This document shows, one piece after another, positions 44,127 to 52,720 of a DNA stretch of 64,000 nt. The notes below the pieces were generated by a model. It searched no databases. It saw nothing but the letters and a program-made list of their open reading frames with translations, and was not told the DNA's origin. The stretch spans positions 124,001-188,000 of the forward strand of contig CALJGI010000006.1 in NCBI GenBank assembly GCA_938074045.1, in the 5' to 3' direction. How positions within the stretch are numbered: position 1 is the first letter of the stretch; each line of letters starts with the position of its first letter. The position numbers were made by a program, and so were the translations under genes. The DNA is from an uncultured Halieaceae bacterium. Lineage in GTDB: Bacteria > Pseudomonadota > Gammaproteobacteria > Pseudomonadales > Halieaceae.

Positions 44127-45206
44127 TTAAATCCAGCCCTGAATTCTGGCTGCGTCTTCCCGAGCGCGCTCTGGTGAACCCAATATCTGGCGATTAAAGC
44201 CGATACGTTTGAACCAGTAGTGTAAACCCATCAGGTCTGTGAAGCCCATGCCGCCATGGACCTCTGTCGCAGTGCGAGCGACAAATCGTCCCACTTCAGC
44301 CAGGTGAGCTTTGGCGTGGCATGCGAGTAAACGGCTTTCATCCGGGATATCATCGAAGGCGTGTGCGCTGTACCAGACCAGCGATCGACAGGGTTCCAGC
44401 TCAGCAGCCATTTCAGCACACATATGTTTTACCGCCTGAAAACTGCCAATAACACGATTGAACTGCTTGCGATCCTTGGCGTAGTCCACCGCTTTTTCAA
44501 TCATATGCTGGGCTGCGCCCAGAGTGTCTGCCGCGAGCATCACTCTGCCTGCGTCCACCAGTTGGTCCAGCAATGCCTGGTCTGCCTGCAGTTGCGTAGC
44601 TGGTGTTTCGGAGAAGCTGAATTCCGCGATCACCTGGGTGTCATCAATAGAGCGCAGTGCCTGGCGTTCGACGCCGGGGGCGTCTGCCTGCACCGCAAAC
44701 AGGGAGTGATCGGGGCCGTTGACCAGGATGACTTGTGCTTCTGGTGCGCCCAGTGCAAACAGCACATGCCCGGAAAGGGTGCCATCTTCAAAGACAAGAC
44801 CGGCATTGTCCCGGGCGCCGGATTGCTCGCTGAGAGCGACGGCGATTTGCAGACTGCCATCGGCAATGCCGGGTAGCCAGCTAGCTTTTTGTTCCTCGGT
44901 ACCGGCTCGGCTGATGGCCAGCGCGGCCAATACGCTGGTCGCGGTAAATGCCACCGGCGTGACGTGACGCCCCAGCATTTCCTGCACCAGCATGGCATCC
45001 AACAGAGACATTCCAAGTCCGCCATACTGCTCTGGAGCGATCAAACCGGTCACCCCGAGATCGGTAAGCCCCTGCCAGGTTTCTGTGTCATGTACTGCCC
45101 CATCTTCCGTCAATTCACGTACCCGATCCAGAGGGCAGTTCGTCTGCAGAAAACGGTCAATGCTCTGCTGCAGCATGGTTTGTTCTTCGGTCAGTCCAAA
45201 TTCCAT
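44127..45206 (-). CDS. Acyl-CoA dehydrogenase
   Basis: The 359-residue flavoprotein has the acyl-CoA dehydrogenase fold: N-terminal MEFGLTEEQTMLQQSIDRFL, APEQYGGLGMSL, and the C-terminal TEVHGGMGFTDLMGLHYWFKR helix region. The usual YGGxGY-to-end pattern is present, with the FAD site in HMIEKAVDYAKDRKQF. It forms a pair with the upstream acyl-CoA dehydrogenase; paired unequal ACADs often form heteromeric enzymes in steroid or side-chain degradation. It starts 1 bp after that gene. Confidence 0.93.
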   Translation of the reverse strand: MEFGLTEEQTMLQQSIDRFLQTNCPLDRVRELTEDGAVHDTETWQGLTDLGVTGLIAPEQYGGLGMSLLDAMLVQEMLGRHVTPVAFTATSVLAALAISRAGTEEQKASWLPGIADGSLQIAVALSEQSGARDNAGLVFEDGTLSGHVLFALGAPEAQVILVNGPDHSLFAVQADAPGVERQALRSIDDTQVIAEFSFSETPATQLQADQALLDQLVDAGRVMLAADTLGAAQHMIEKAVDYAKDRKQFNRVIGSFQAVKHMCAEMAAELEPCRSLVWYSAHAFDDIPDESRLLACHAKAHLAEVGRFVARTATEVHGGMGFTDLMGLHYWFKRIGFNRQILGSPERAREDAARIQGWI

Positions 45207-45207
45207 G

Positions 45208-46425
45208 TCAGGAGCCCGCCATGCTTTTTACAGCGGGGGATGCCGGTTTTGGTTCGCGTGGCATGCCCAGGCCGCGCTCGGAAATAATGTTTTTCTGAAT
45301 CTGTGCGGTGCCGCCACCAATGATGAGACCCAGGTCAAACATGTATTGGCGTTGCCAGTTTCCCCTGGCCCGCAGGCGCGGGCTGCCATGATACAGAATA
45401 CCGAGTTCGCCGTAACAGTCGATGGCGAGTGCGGCGAGTTGGTGGTTGAGCTCACAGCCCTGAAGTTTGACGATCAGTCTTGCAATTCCTGCACTTTCGC
45501 CTTTGATTGAGGAGGACAACAGGCGCAGGCCGTTGAATTGCATGGCCAGCACCTGGCTTTGTAGCCGCAGCAGACGATCCCGCAAGACCGGGTTTTCCAT
45601 CAGCGAGGAGCCGTCTACGGTTTCTTCCTGCATCAACTTGATTATCAGACTGAGTCTGGTGCCAGCAGTGTTTGGATCTCCGAGCATGCCGCGCTCGTGC
45701 TTTAAGGTGGCATTGGCGACCAGCCAGCCCTGGCCTCGTTCACCGACGATACTGGATTTGGGTACCCGGACGTCGGTAAAAAACACCTCGTTGAATTCCG
45801 CCAGTCCGGTCATGGTGTTGAGTGGCCGGACCTCAATCCCCGGCGTGTCCATGGGGAACAAAAGATAGGATATGCCCTGGTGTTTGGGTGCATCGGGCTC
45901 GGTGCGCACCAGGCAGAAGATCATATCGGCTTCATGGGCCGTACTGGTCCAGATTTTTTGGCCGTTGATGATGAAGTCATCGCCGTCTTCTGTTGCCCTG
46001 GTTTGCAAGCTGGCCAGGTCTGATCCCGCACCCGGCTCGGAGTAGCCCTGGCACCACAACACTTCGCCGCTCAACGTTTTGGGAATCCACTGCTGTTTTT
46101 GCTCATCGGTGCCCATGTCCAGAAGTGTGGGCACCAGCATTGATACACCTTGTCCTGCCAGGCCACCGGGTGCACCGGCCCGGGTGAATTCCTCGGCTGT
46201 GATCCTGGATTTGAGTATGTCCGGCTCGCCGCCGTAGCCTCCATATTCCTTGGGAATGGTCCTGGCGGTATACCCGCGCTCTATGAGCATGGATTGCCAG
46301 CGCCTTAACTCAGCGTTGGGCTTGCCCAGTCCGGACCGCAGCGGCCAGTGCTCTTTGCTGGATTCAAGAAAGTCGCGCACTTGTTGGCGATATGCCTGAT
46401 ATTCAGGTCCGTAGGCCAGATCCAA
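45208..46425 (-). CDS. Acyl-CoA dehydrogenase
   Basis: The 405-residue protein shows WCQGYSEPGAGSDLASLQT and GQKIWTSTAHEADMIFCLVRT, the FAD-binding middle of acyl-CoA dehydrogenases, and the C-terminal GELGILYHGS.. QKNIISERGLG region. It is more like the longer 'ACAD FadE' class that pairs with a shorter partner. It follows the UGSC partner gene by 11 bp and precedes the second ACAD by 1 bp. Confidence 0.93.
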   Translation of the reverse strand: MDLAYGPEYQAYRQQVRDFLESSKEHWPLRSGLGKPNAELRRWQSMLIERGYTARTIPKEYGGYGGEPDILKSRITAEEFTRAGAPGGLAGQGVSMLVPTLLDMGTDEQKQQWIPKTLSGEVLWCQGYSEPGAGSDLASLQTRATEDGDDFIINGQKIWTSTAHEADMIFCLVRTEPDAPKHQGISYLLFPMDTPGIEVRPLNTMTGLAEFNEVFFTDVRVPKSSIVGERGQGWLVANATLKHERGMLGDPNTAGTRLSLIIKLMQEETVDGSSLMENPVLRDRLLRLQSQVLAMQFNGLRLLSSSIKGESAGIARLIVKLQGCELNHQLAALAIDCYGELGILYHGSPRLRARGNWQRQYMFDLGLIIGGGTAQIQKNIISERGLGMPREPKPASPAVKSMAGS

Positions 46426-46436
46426 TGGTTGTCTCC

Positions 46437-47510
46437 TCAGATTTGGGCCGCGAGCCCGGGAATTTCACAGAAAAAGTCAGCTTCTACTACCACGCTGGAA
46501 GGTGAATTGGCATGGGTACCTGCGCACCAGGAGGGCATGACCATGGAGTAAAGCCCACTGCCGCCGGCCATCAAAACGAGAATTTGCGAGGGGTCTTTAA
46601 AGGCGTGGCGGGGTTTGGGGTTCTCTCCAGCAAATCCGGGCATCAGGCGCGCCATCTCTGCACCATCCATCACACAGCGGTCGCAGAGTTCCCGGGCGAT
46701 GTCCTGCCGGGTCAAACCAGCTTTATGCAAAATGTCGGCGTGTTCGGGGTTGAGCACCACAGTTGCCGTACCGCCGGTGAGAATCGCATTGTTTGTGGCC
46801 GGGTTTGCCAGGCCGATGGCCAACATGGCCAGTAAAGACTTGTAGTGCTCGGGATCGTCGGCGTCTCCGGAATAGATAACCGAGTGCGGAGCCTCCGCCC
46901 CGATTACGGTTACTACGCTGTCCTCGACGTTGAACCCCAGATCCTGATGCAGGGGAGGGAAAGGGCTGTTCTCTTCGTCTTCTGCCAGGCAATAGGTGAA
47001 TTTCCCCGGGTGCCCGTGGAGCGCCATATCAGAAGACCCGGGGCGGCCCTTGCCTATATTGATCATGGCTAACCTGAGTGCACGACCAATTGATGCATTC
47101 GCCCGATGACCTGGTCCCAACACACCGTACCCGCTGGCGATGGGTCCGCAGCTGTGGCGCGCTGGACCGTTCACGATGATCAGCGGCGCAGTGCAGTGAG
47201 TGGTGGCTTGCATTTCCGTAAGATCAAACACCGGATCTATGACCGCTTTGACCGCTGCCAGTACCACGGGCATGTAATCAGGTTTACAACCCGCCATAAC
47301 CGCGGCGACTGCCACCTTTTCAATGGTTGCTATGCCATGCCCCGGTCCCATGGTACCCAGTGTCATATCACCATCCTGGCCGGATGCCAGAATCATGCGT
47401 TGTACACGCTCTGGAGTGGGAATGATCACCGGTAGCCCATCGGTGCAGCCCCGCTGGTGGAGTTCCTCCAGGGCGGACTCTTCGTCCACCGCTGACAACA
47501 GATCAGCCAT
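46437..47510 (-). CDS. Conserved UGSC-partner protein of unknown function
   Basis: The ATG at 47510 is chosen: it has GGAG 7 nt upstream and overlaps the UGSC stop by 8 bp (ATGGCTGA). The 357-residue protein is recognisable by GCTDGLPVIIPTPERVQRM near its start, IIVNGPARHSCG, GPGHRANASIGRALRLAMIN and HGHPGKFTYCLAEDEENSP. To my knowledge this family is found beside UGSC genes and has no assigned function. Several conserved His and Cys (TTHC, SCG, DRC) could bind a metal or thiol. Translational coupling implies a complex or successive steps with the selenoprotein. Confidence 0.85.
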   Translation of the reverse strand: MADLLSAVDEESALEELHQRGCTDGLPVIIPTPERVQRMILASGQDGDMTLGTMGPGHGIATIEKVAVAAVMAGCKPDYMPVVLAAVKAVIDPVFDLTEMQATTHCTAPLIIVNGPARHSCGPIASGYGVLGPGHRANASIGRALRLAMINIGKGRPGSSDMALHGHPGKFTYCLAEDEENSPFPPLHQDLGFNVEDSVVTVIGAEAPHSVIYSGDADDPEHYKSLLAMLAIGLANPATNNAILTGGTATVVLNPEHADILHKAGLTRQDIARELCDRCVMDGAEMARLMPGFAGENPKPRHAFKDPSQILVLMAGGSGLYSMVMPSWCAGTHANSPSSVVVEADFFCEIPGLAAQI

Positions 47511-48039
47511 TGCCGGACTCCAACGCATCTATCACGTGTGAGGCAATCCCACGGGCGACCCGACGCATGTTCTCCGTGCCACTGCCAGCAACCGGATGAG
47601 GTAACTCGATGCGGGGAATATCCGGCATGCCCAGGGATTCCGCCACGAAATCACCCTGGGCCCAGAACGCCTCGGTCACCAGTGCTACCGCGGGTATGCC
47701 CAGTTTGGCGAGATTGATACCGTCACGCACGGTGCCGGTGGTGCAGGATCCTCAGTGACCGTAGGCGGAGATCGCCGCCGAACACTCCTTGCTTATTTCA
47801 TTGAGCAGGGGTTTACCTGCTGGGACCGAGGCATTGCTCTTGTTATAGGGCAGGGCGGTTATGCCCGGAGCCTCCTCCTGCAGGACCGTTGCCAGCTCGG
47901 CCAGAAACTTCTCTGAATCCGGAAATCCGTTGGCGAGTAACGCGATGTTGATGCCTGTGGCGTCTCTGACGGGGGTAGACAGGGTGTATGGGGTCGTGTC
48001 TACACCGACCTGTCCCTCGGGGTCATGGTATTCGATCAT
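47503..48039 (-). CDS. UGSC-family selenoprotein (TGA read as selenocysteine at residue 96)
   Basis: An ATG at 48039 (GGAG 9 nt upstream) reads 95 residues to a TGA at 47754-47752. The same frame continues with GSC and TTGTVRDGINLAKLGIPAV to a stop at 47503, giving 178 residues. Both sides belong to one protein: the part before the TGA ends AAISAYGH and the part after is U-G-S-C-T, the signature of UGSC selenoproteins first described from marine metagenomes. A stem-loop at 47716-47736 fits a bacterial SECIS. Homologues with Cys in this place exist. The cell would need selA, selB, selC and selD elsewhere. The function is unknown; a thiol/selenol redox role is likely. Confidence 0.85.
47716..47736 (-). 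promoter_or_regulatory. Candidate bacterial SECIS element
   Basis: Starting 15 nt after the TGA, the minus strand folds into a stem with G47736-C47716 and G47735-T47717, one C/A mismatch, then ACCGT (47733-47729) pairing with ACGGT (47723-47719). The apical loop is GCGTG and begins 23 nt past the TGA. A small loop with an early G at this distance matches the bSECIS consensus. It was found by eye, not by a program. Confidence 0.65.
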
Positions 48040-48075
48040 GCGGAGTGCTCCGTGATAATACTTTGCGGTGGTATT

Positions 48076-48507
48076 CTACATTCCCTGACGAGGTACGAGC
48101 ATGGCGAAGGCCCAGCCCCGGCCCACAAATCGTTTCAGTATATTGGCCAAAGGCCCAAACAGCGCGCCCAGATTCCAGTCGTTCAGGTTGTCGAAATCCG
48201 GCGCTACAACGATCGCCTCTGCCTCTTGCCGAGTACCGCCTATCATATAGGACACACCAGGTATCGCGTACAGGTTTTTTATCCAGAATGATTGATCTCC
48301 TCTGGCTGTACCAATGAGCCGGGTGGAACCTAGTCGCAGGCTCCAGACCGGTGTTCTGCGTTGCTGTCCGGACTTGTAGCCCGTGGTCTCCAGTAGAACC
48401 AGACTTACAGGGGATGTCCCGGAGGCTGCGCTTCCGTTCAGCAGTAATGGTTCTACCCTTTTGTTCAGCGCCCGGAAAAACCGTTGCTCAAGATTGGTGT
48501 TGTTCAC
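48076..48507 (-). CDS. Deazaflavin-dependent nitroreductase-family protein
   Basis: The 143-residue protein has the Ddn-like split-barrel signature (LLETTGYKSGQQRRTPVW, then GDQSFWIKNLYAIPGVSY). Members of this family (TIGR00026) bind F420 in actinobacteria, while proteobacterial homologues may use F420 or FMN. GTG is the start (48507), with GAGGG a few bases upstream. It precedes the UGSC gene by 36 bp and is probably in the same operon, suggesting another redox protein in the pathway. Confidence 0.85.
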   Translation of the reverse strand: MNNTNLEQRFFRALNKRVEPLLLNGSAASGTSPVSLVLLETTGYKSGQQRRTPVWSLRLGSTRLIGTARGDQSFWIKNLYAIPGVSYMIGGTRQEAEAIVVAPDFDNLNDWNLGALFGPLANILKRFVGRGWAFAMLVPRQGM

Positions 48508-48628
48508 GTCAGCCCTCGTGTTTGTTCTGCGGCGGGAACGGCAATGCCGATGATTGAAACTGTCCCAAGTATATACGCGGCCTTTAGAGCCCTGGACCTA
48601 ATTTATTTAGACGAATTTGAACGCTGTA

Positions 48629-50182
48629 CTAATCTGCAAACTGCACCCGCACCAGGGGACTGTTCAGAGCACTCCAGAGAATGCGGAGATTGCTCCCCAG
48701 GCTGCTGGCCTGGGTCTCAGCGAAGGCCAATAGACTGTCCAGGTAATTGCGATTCAGATGGTGCCCGTTGTAGAAAACGGCTGAGATGGCCCGGGTATGA
48801 TTTATATCGATCAGTGGGTTGGCGTCGAGCATGACCAGATCAGCTGCTTTGCCGATCTCCACAGTTCCAAAACGGGATGCTACCCCCATGAATTGCGCTG
48901 CCGTCAGGGTGGCCGCCCGCAGCGTGTCCGCCGGGGTCAGGCCGGCGTGCACCAGTGCTTCCATTTCATCTTGGAGACTGAATCCGGGATAGACAAAGGA
49001 GTCAAAGGCGTCGGTGCCCACCAATATTGTTGCGCCGGCGCGGTGTGCCTGCCCTACCTGCTGTAACGCCAGGTTGTACAACCGCTGGTGCACGTTTCCC
49101 TGCCGGGCGGCTCGTATTTCATTCGCTTTACGATCGGCATCGGGATTCCAGAAGAGGGTCTTGAACAGCACTGGAATGTATTTTAATCGATCGTCCTGGC
49201 GTAGCTCCGGGCTGTCAGCGAGGGCACCCATCCGCATGGTTTGCAGTGTTGGCGTCCATGCGGTCTCCGAAGCTGCCAACGCCTTGATCAGCCGTCCACA
49301 CAGCTCAGGGTCATACTCTGCAATCAGCCGTTGCTGTAACTCGGGGGTGTAGGCGGCCACCGGGTCCCGGGATGCCCTGAAATCCGCCGCACCAGCGAAG
49401 CACTCAAATAGAAAGGGGCGGCCATGCTCAATACTTCGCTGTCCCGCCGCAATCAATTCCAGAAGCGAAACCGCCAGCGGCCTGTGCCCCTGCATTGTCA
49501 TTCCCCGGGCTGCTGCCTCCTCCGCCAGAGCGCGGTAGACCTCGGGTGAAAGGCGGGCATAGGGCTTGATGAAATCAGCACCGGCATCGGCGTAATAGGC
49601 AACCAGTGAGCGAGCCTTTTCGACTGTATCGGCGCGAAACCTGTCTGGGTAGCCCGAGGGAACCTCGGTACCCCCATTCACCTGGAAGCTGCTCACGCCG
49701 AAGTAGCGGGGCGGTATTGCAGTGTGACTTTCCAATGCTGTGCGCCAGCTGTTTCTAACGTCTGCGCAGGCAATAAAACTGTCCGGCTCCGACATACACC
49801 CCCACATGTCCCTGACTGCCAATACTCCATTGGCAACAAATAACGGGTGCTGGTAGCGCGGCGAGAAAGTATTGGAGTGGGTGTGCATATCCCAGAGACC
49901 CGGTATCAGGTATTTTCCCGAGCCATCAATCTCCAGCAAATCTCGCCTTTCCACAGTGATGCGATGGGGGCTGATTTCGGTGATTTCTCCCTCTCTGATA
50001 AGTACATCGTGGTCTGCCACGAAGTTGCCGGTTGCGACATCAATGATGCCGACCTCTCGTATGAGGATATCGGTGGGTGCTTCGAGGACGGGGGGCGCTG
50101 TCAGGGGCCAGCTGAACGCTATCAAAAGCAGTAACGTAATGCTGCCGAAAGCGGCGATAAGTAAGGTCGTCAGCTGTTTCAT
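48629..50182 (-). CDS. Amidohydrolase, exported
   Basis: The ATG at 50182 starts a 517-residue protein with a hydrophobic N terminus (LTTLLIAAFGSITLLLLIAF), so it is probably anchored or periplasmic; a GTG ten codons upstream is possible. The amidohydrolase pattern is WDMHTH (His100/His102), QGHRP and SIEHGRP (later metal His), and VGTDAFDSF (the final Asp). It resembles imidazolonepropionase/prolidase-type amidohydrolases; the substrate is unknown. It is divergent from the 50399 lipoprotein. Confidence 0.88.
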   Translation of the reverse strand: MKQLTTLLIAAFGSITLLLLIAFSWPLTAPPVLEAPTDILIREVGIIDVATGNFVADHDVLIREGEITEISPHRITVERRDLLEIDGSGKYLIPGLWDMHTHSNTFSPRYQHPLFVANGVLAVRDMWGCMSEPDSFIACADVRNSWRTALESHTAIPPRYFGVSSFQVNGGTEVPSGYPDRFRADTVEKARSLVAYYADAGADFIKPYARLSPEVYRALAEEAAARGMTMQGHRPLAVSLLELIAAGQRSIEHGRPFLFECFAGAADFRASRDPVAAYTPELQQRLIAEYDPELCGRLIKALAASETAWTPTLQTMRMGALADSPELRQDDRLKYIPVLFKTLFWNPDADRKANEIRAARQGNVHQRLYNLALQQVGQAHRAGATILVGTDAFDSFVYPGFSLQDEMEALVHAGLTPADTLRAATLTAAQFMGVASRFGTVEIGKAADLVMLDANPLIDINHTRAISAVFYNGHHLNRNYLDSLLAFAETQASSLGSNLRILWSALNSPLVRVQFAD

Positions 50183-50398
50183 GGTTGTGATTTCACCGAA
50201 TTGATTGCCCACAGTGTACAGAGGGTTTTGTGAAAAGAACGTGAATTCGCCACGGTGTCGTGATCAGCGACCTGGGGGCTACCTTGATCGGGTTGCTGTG
50301 CAGAGCTTGACCGCGTGCTATCTTTGGCTGGGGTACATGTTGGCGATATTACCCGAAACCCTTAATAGTCATGTACATGATGTTGCGGAGAATGTTTT

Positions 50399-52711
50399 AT
50401 GTCCTTTGTCCATAGGTTGCTGTTTGTGATCGTATTGGGGTTGGTGGGTTGCAGTGACAGTAAGGACGACACCGCTGAACCAGTTGATATGGTTCAGCCG
50501 GTTGAGATGACACCAGTTCCGGCGGATGAAGCGTCGGTATTTGCTGCGGCCAACGGTTGCTATGCTCTTTCTCTGCAGGCGTCCGGACAGTATCTGGCGG
50601 CGAACAGTGCGGGCGCATCCTTCGAGTGGATAGACACGGGGGTGGAAGGCGCCACTCAGTTCCGCTTTCGCCCCACCGACCTCGGTACCTACCTTTTATA
50701 CGCTGAAGACGGACACTATTTGACGGCTGCAGAACAGGTGTTGGGTCGCCAGGAAACGCTGGCTTCCGATACCCGGGAGATTGATGGGCAGGTTGTGATC
50801 GAGGATCGCATGCAGTCTGAGGGAGAGTGGTTACTGCAGGCGGCAGAGAATGGTCTGTTCAAACTGCAACATATCCAATCCGATTTATGGCTCTCCGCCA
50901 GCAGCCAACTTGCGCCGGAAGAAGAGACCGCGCTGATTGAACTGTCAGCGCAGACTGCGTGTGCAGAATTTCCGGAGCTGTCATTGGATGCTCGCGGTGA
51001 AGTTACCTTTACTGAGTTTGAGGACGGGTCGGTATTCGGGTTTGTGGACTCCCACTCCCATCTATTTACTAATCTCGCTTTTGGTGGCGGGGGTGTTTTT
51101 CATGGCGCACCGTTTCACCCCCTCGGTGTAGAGCACGCCTTACCCGATTGTGATCTGGTCCATGGTGAGGATGGACGCAAAGATTTTATGGGGGGGTCGC
51201 TGGGTGGATCCGAGGGTTCGATTACGGCCCTGGTGCCGGCACTGGTCTCCGGGGAGTTACCGGAAAAAACTCACGATACAGAGGGTTATCCGGTATTTAC
51301 CTCCTGGCCCAATGCTGTCAGCAGCTCTACCCATCAGGTGCAGTATTACAAATGGATAGAACGTGCCTACCTGGGTGGCTTGCGGTTGCTGGTGCAACAT
51401 GCCACGACCAACGAGGTGCTGTGCCAACTGGTAGTTGGAATTGGCGCGCAACCCCAGCGTTTTGATTGTAACGATATGGTCGCGGTTGATCGCATCCTTG
51501 AGGAAACCTACGCGTTGGAACGCTATATAGATGCGCTGTCTGGTGGTCCGGGAGAAGGATGGTTCCGCATAGTATTCAGCCCCGAGGAAGCCAGAGAACA
51601 GATAAAAGCAGGAAACATGGCTGTGGTGCTGGGCATTGAAACCTCAGACCTGTTCGACTGTTATCTGGTTCCCTTTGGTGAGTTTCAGGCCTGTACGGAG
51701 GAGGACGTAGTCGCCAAACTGGATCAATACCACGAACGCGGTGTTCGTGTATTGTTCCCCGTACACAAATACGATAATGCATTTTCGGCGGGCGACGGAC
51801 ATCGGGGTATTATTGAAATAGGTAATTTCCTGCACACCGGCCACCTGGGTAATCTCGTTGAATGTGAGCCGGATCTGCTCACGTTCAGAGGCGGATTCGA
51901 TAGTGGTGGCATAAGCTTTTCCACTTTCAATCAGCCGCGACAAGAGTTTGCGTCACAACCGCCAATCGACGTGAGTCAGTTCGGAGCGGAACCCATCAAT
52001 GTCATGTTGGCCAATTTGGGTCTCTTTGTGGGTGGACCCGTCGATGGCGAGTATTGCCAGAATCATGGGCTTACTCTCCTGGGAGAGTTTCTGATCGGGG
52101 AGATAATGAAACGGGGAATGGTGCTGGAAGTGGATCACTTTCCCCGCAAGAGCTATCAGCAGGCCTACGAGATAATGGTCAAAAACGACTATCCCGCAAT
52201 GGGTACCCACGGGCGTAACAACAACGGTCTGCTCTACGAACTGGGTGGTATGTCCAAATTCAATTTCGGCCGCTGTCACTCCGCCACCGAGCCCTCGACT
52301 ACCGATAACGGCTTTCAGGCGCGACTGCAACTGATGCGAGACGTGGGCGCATTTCCATCCGAAGGTTTCGGCTTTGACCTAAACGGGTTTGCCGGATCCC
52401 CCGGTAGTCCGAGGTTTGGCGAAAATAGCGTATGCAGTGAACCCCAGACCGATGAGGGCATTACTTATCCGTTTACCTCATTTGCAGGGGATGTAACCTT
52501 TGATCAACCGCGGTTGGGCGACGGGCTGCTGGATTTCAATACCGAGGGCATGCGACATCTGGGGCAGGTGGCAGAACTCATAGAGGATGTGCGCCGCGAC
52601 GGGGTTACCGATGAGGATCTGGAGCCACTATTCAAGTCAGCCGAGGCCTATCTGCGCGTGTGGGAAAAATCTGAAGCACGGGGGACACAGCTTACGAGCC
52701 AGGCCCCGTAA
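50399..52711 (+). CDS. Large lipoprotein with beta-trefoil-like and metallo-hydrolase-like domains
   Basis: The 770-residue protein has a lipoprotein signal (VLGLVGC, Cys18). Residues 45-190 contain repeated short strands (YALSLQASGQYLAANSAG, YLLYAEDGHYLTA, LQHIQSDLWLSAS) typical of a fascin/ricin-like trefoil. From about 215 the motif FVDSHSHLF (Asp217, His219, His221) begins an amidohydrolase/M19-like TIM barrel with later LEVDHFPRKSY and GTHGRNNNG. Membrane-bound hydrolysis of an unknown substrate with a binding module is a fair reading. It is divergent from the 48629 amidohydrolase. I do not know this exact architecture. Confidence 0.75.
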   Translation: MSFVHRLLFVIVLGLVGCSDSKDDTAEPVDMVQPVEMTPVPADEASVFAAANGCYALSLQASGQYLAANSAGASFEWIDTGVEGATQFRFRPTDLGTYLLYAEDGHYLTAAEQVLGRQETLASDTREIDGQVVIEDRMQSEGEWLLQAAENGLFKLQHIQSDLWLSASSQLAPEEETALIELSAQTACAEFPELSLDARGEVTFTEFEDGSVFGFVDSHSHLFTNLAFGGGGVFHGAPFHPLGVEHALPDCDLVHGEDGRKDFMGGSLGGSEGSITALVPALVSGELPEKTHDTEGYPVFTSWPNAVSSSTHQVQYYKWIERAYLGGLRLLVQHATTNEVLCQLVVGIGAQPQRFDCNDMVAVDRILEETYALERYIDALSGGPGEGWFRIVFSPEEAREQIKAGNMAVVLGIETSDLFDCYLVPFGEFQACTEEDVVAKLDQYHERGVRVLFPVHKYDNAFSAGDGHRGIIEIGNFLHTGHLGNLVECEPDLLTFRGGFDSGGISFSTFNQPRQEFASQPPIDVSQFGAEPINVMLANLGLFVGGPVDGEYCQNHGLTLLGEFLIGEIMKRGMVLEVDHFPRKSYQQAYEIMVKNDYPAMGTHGRNNNGLLYELGGMSKFNFGRCHSATEPSTTDNGFQARLQLMRDVGAFPSEGFGFDLNGFAGSPGSPRFGENSVCSEPQTDEGITYPFTSFAGDVTFDQPRLGDGLLDFNTEGMRHLGQVAELIEDVRRDGVTDEDLEPLFKSAEAYLRVWEKSEARGTQLTSQAP

Positions 52712-52720
52712 CGGTTTCCG

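Noticed and set aside
47503..47730. Separate 75-codon gene starting inside the UGSC C-terminal half
   Set aside because: It lacks a ribosome-binding site and its frame is continuous through the TGA with the upstream 95 codons; the joined product fits one known family.
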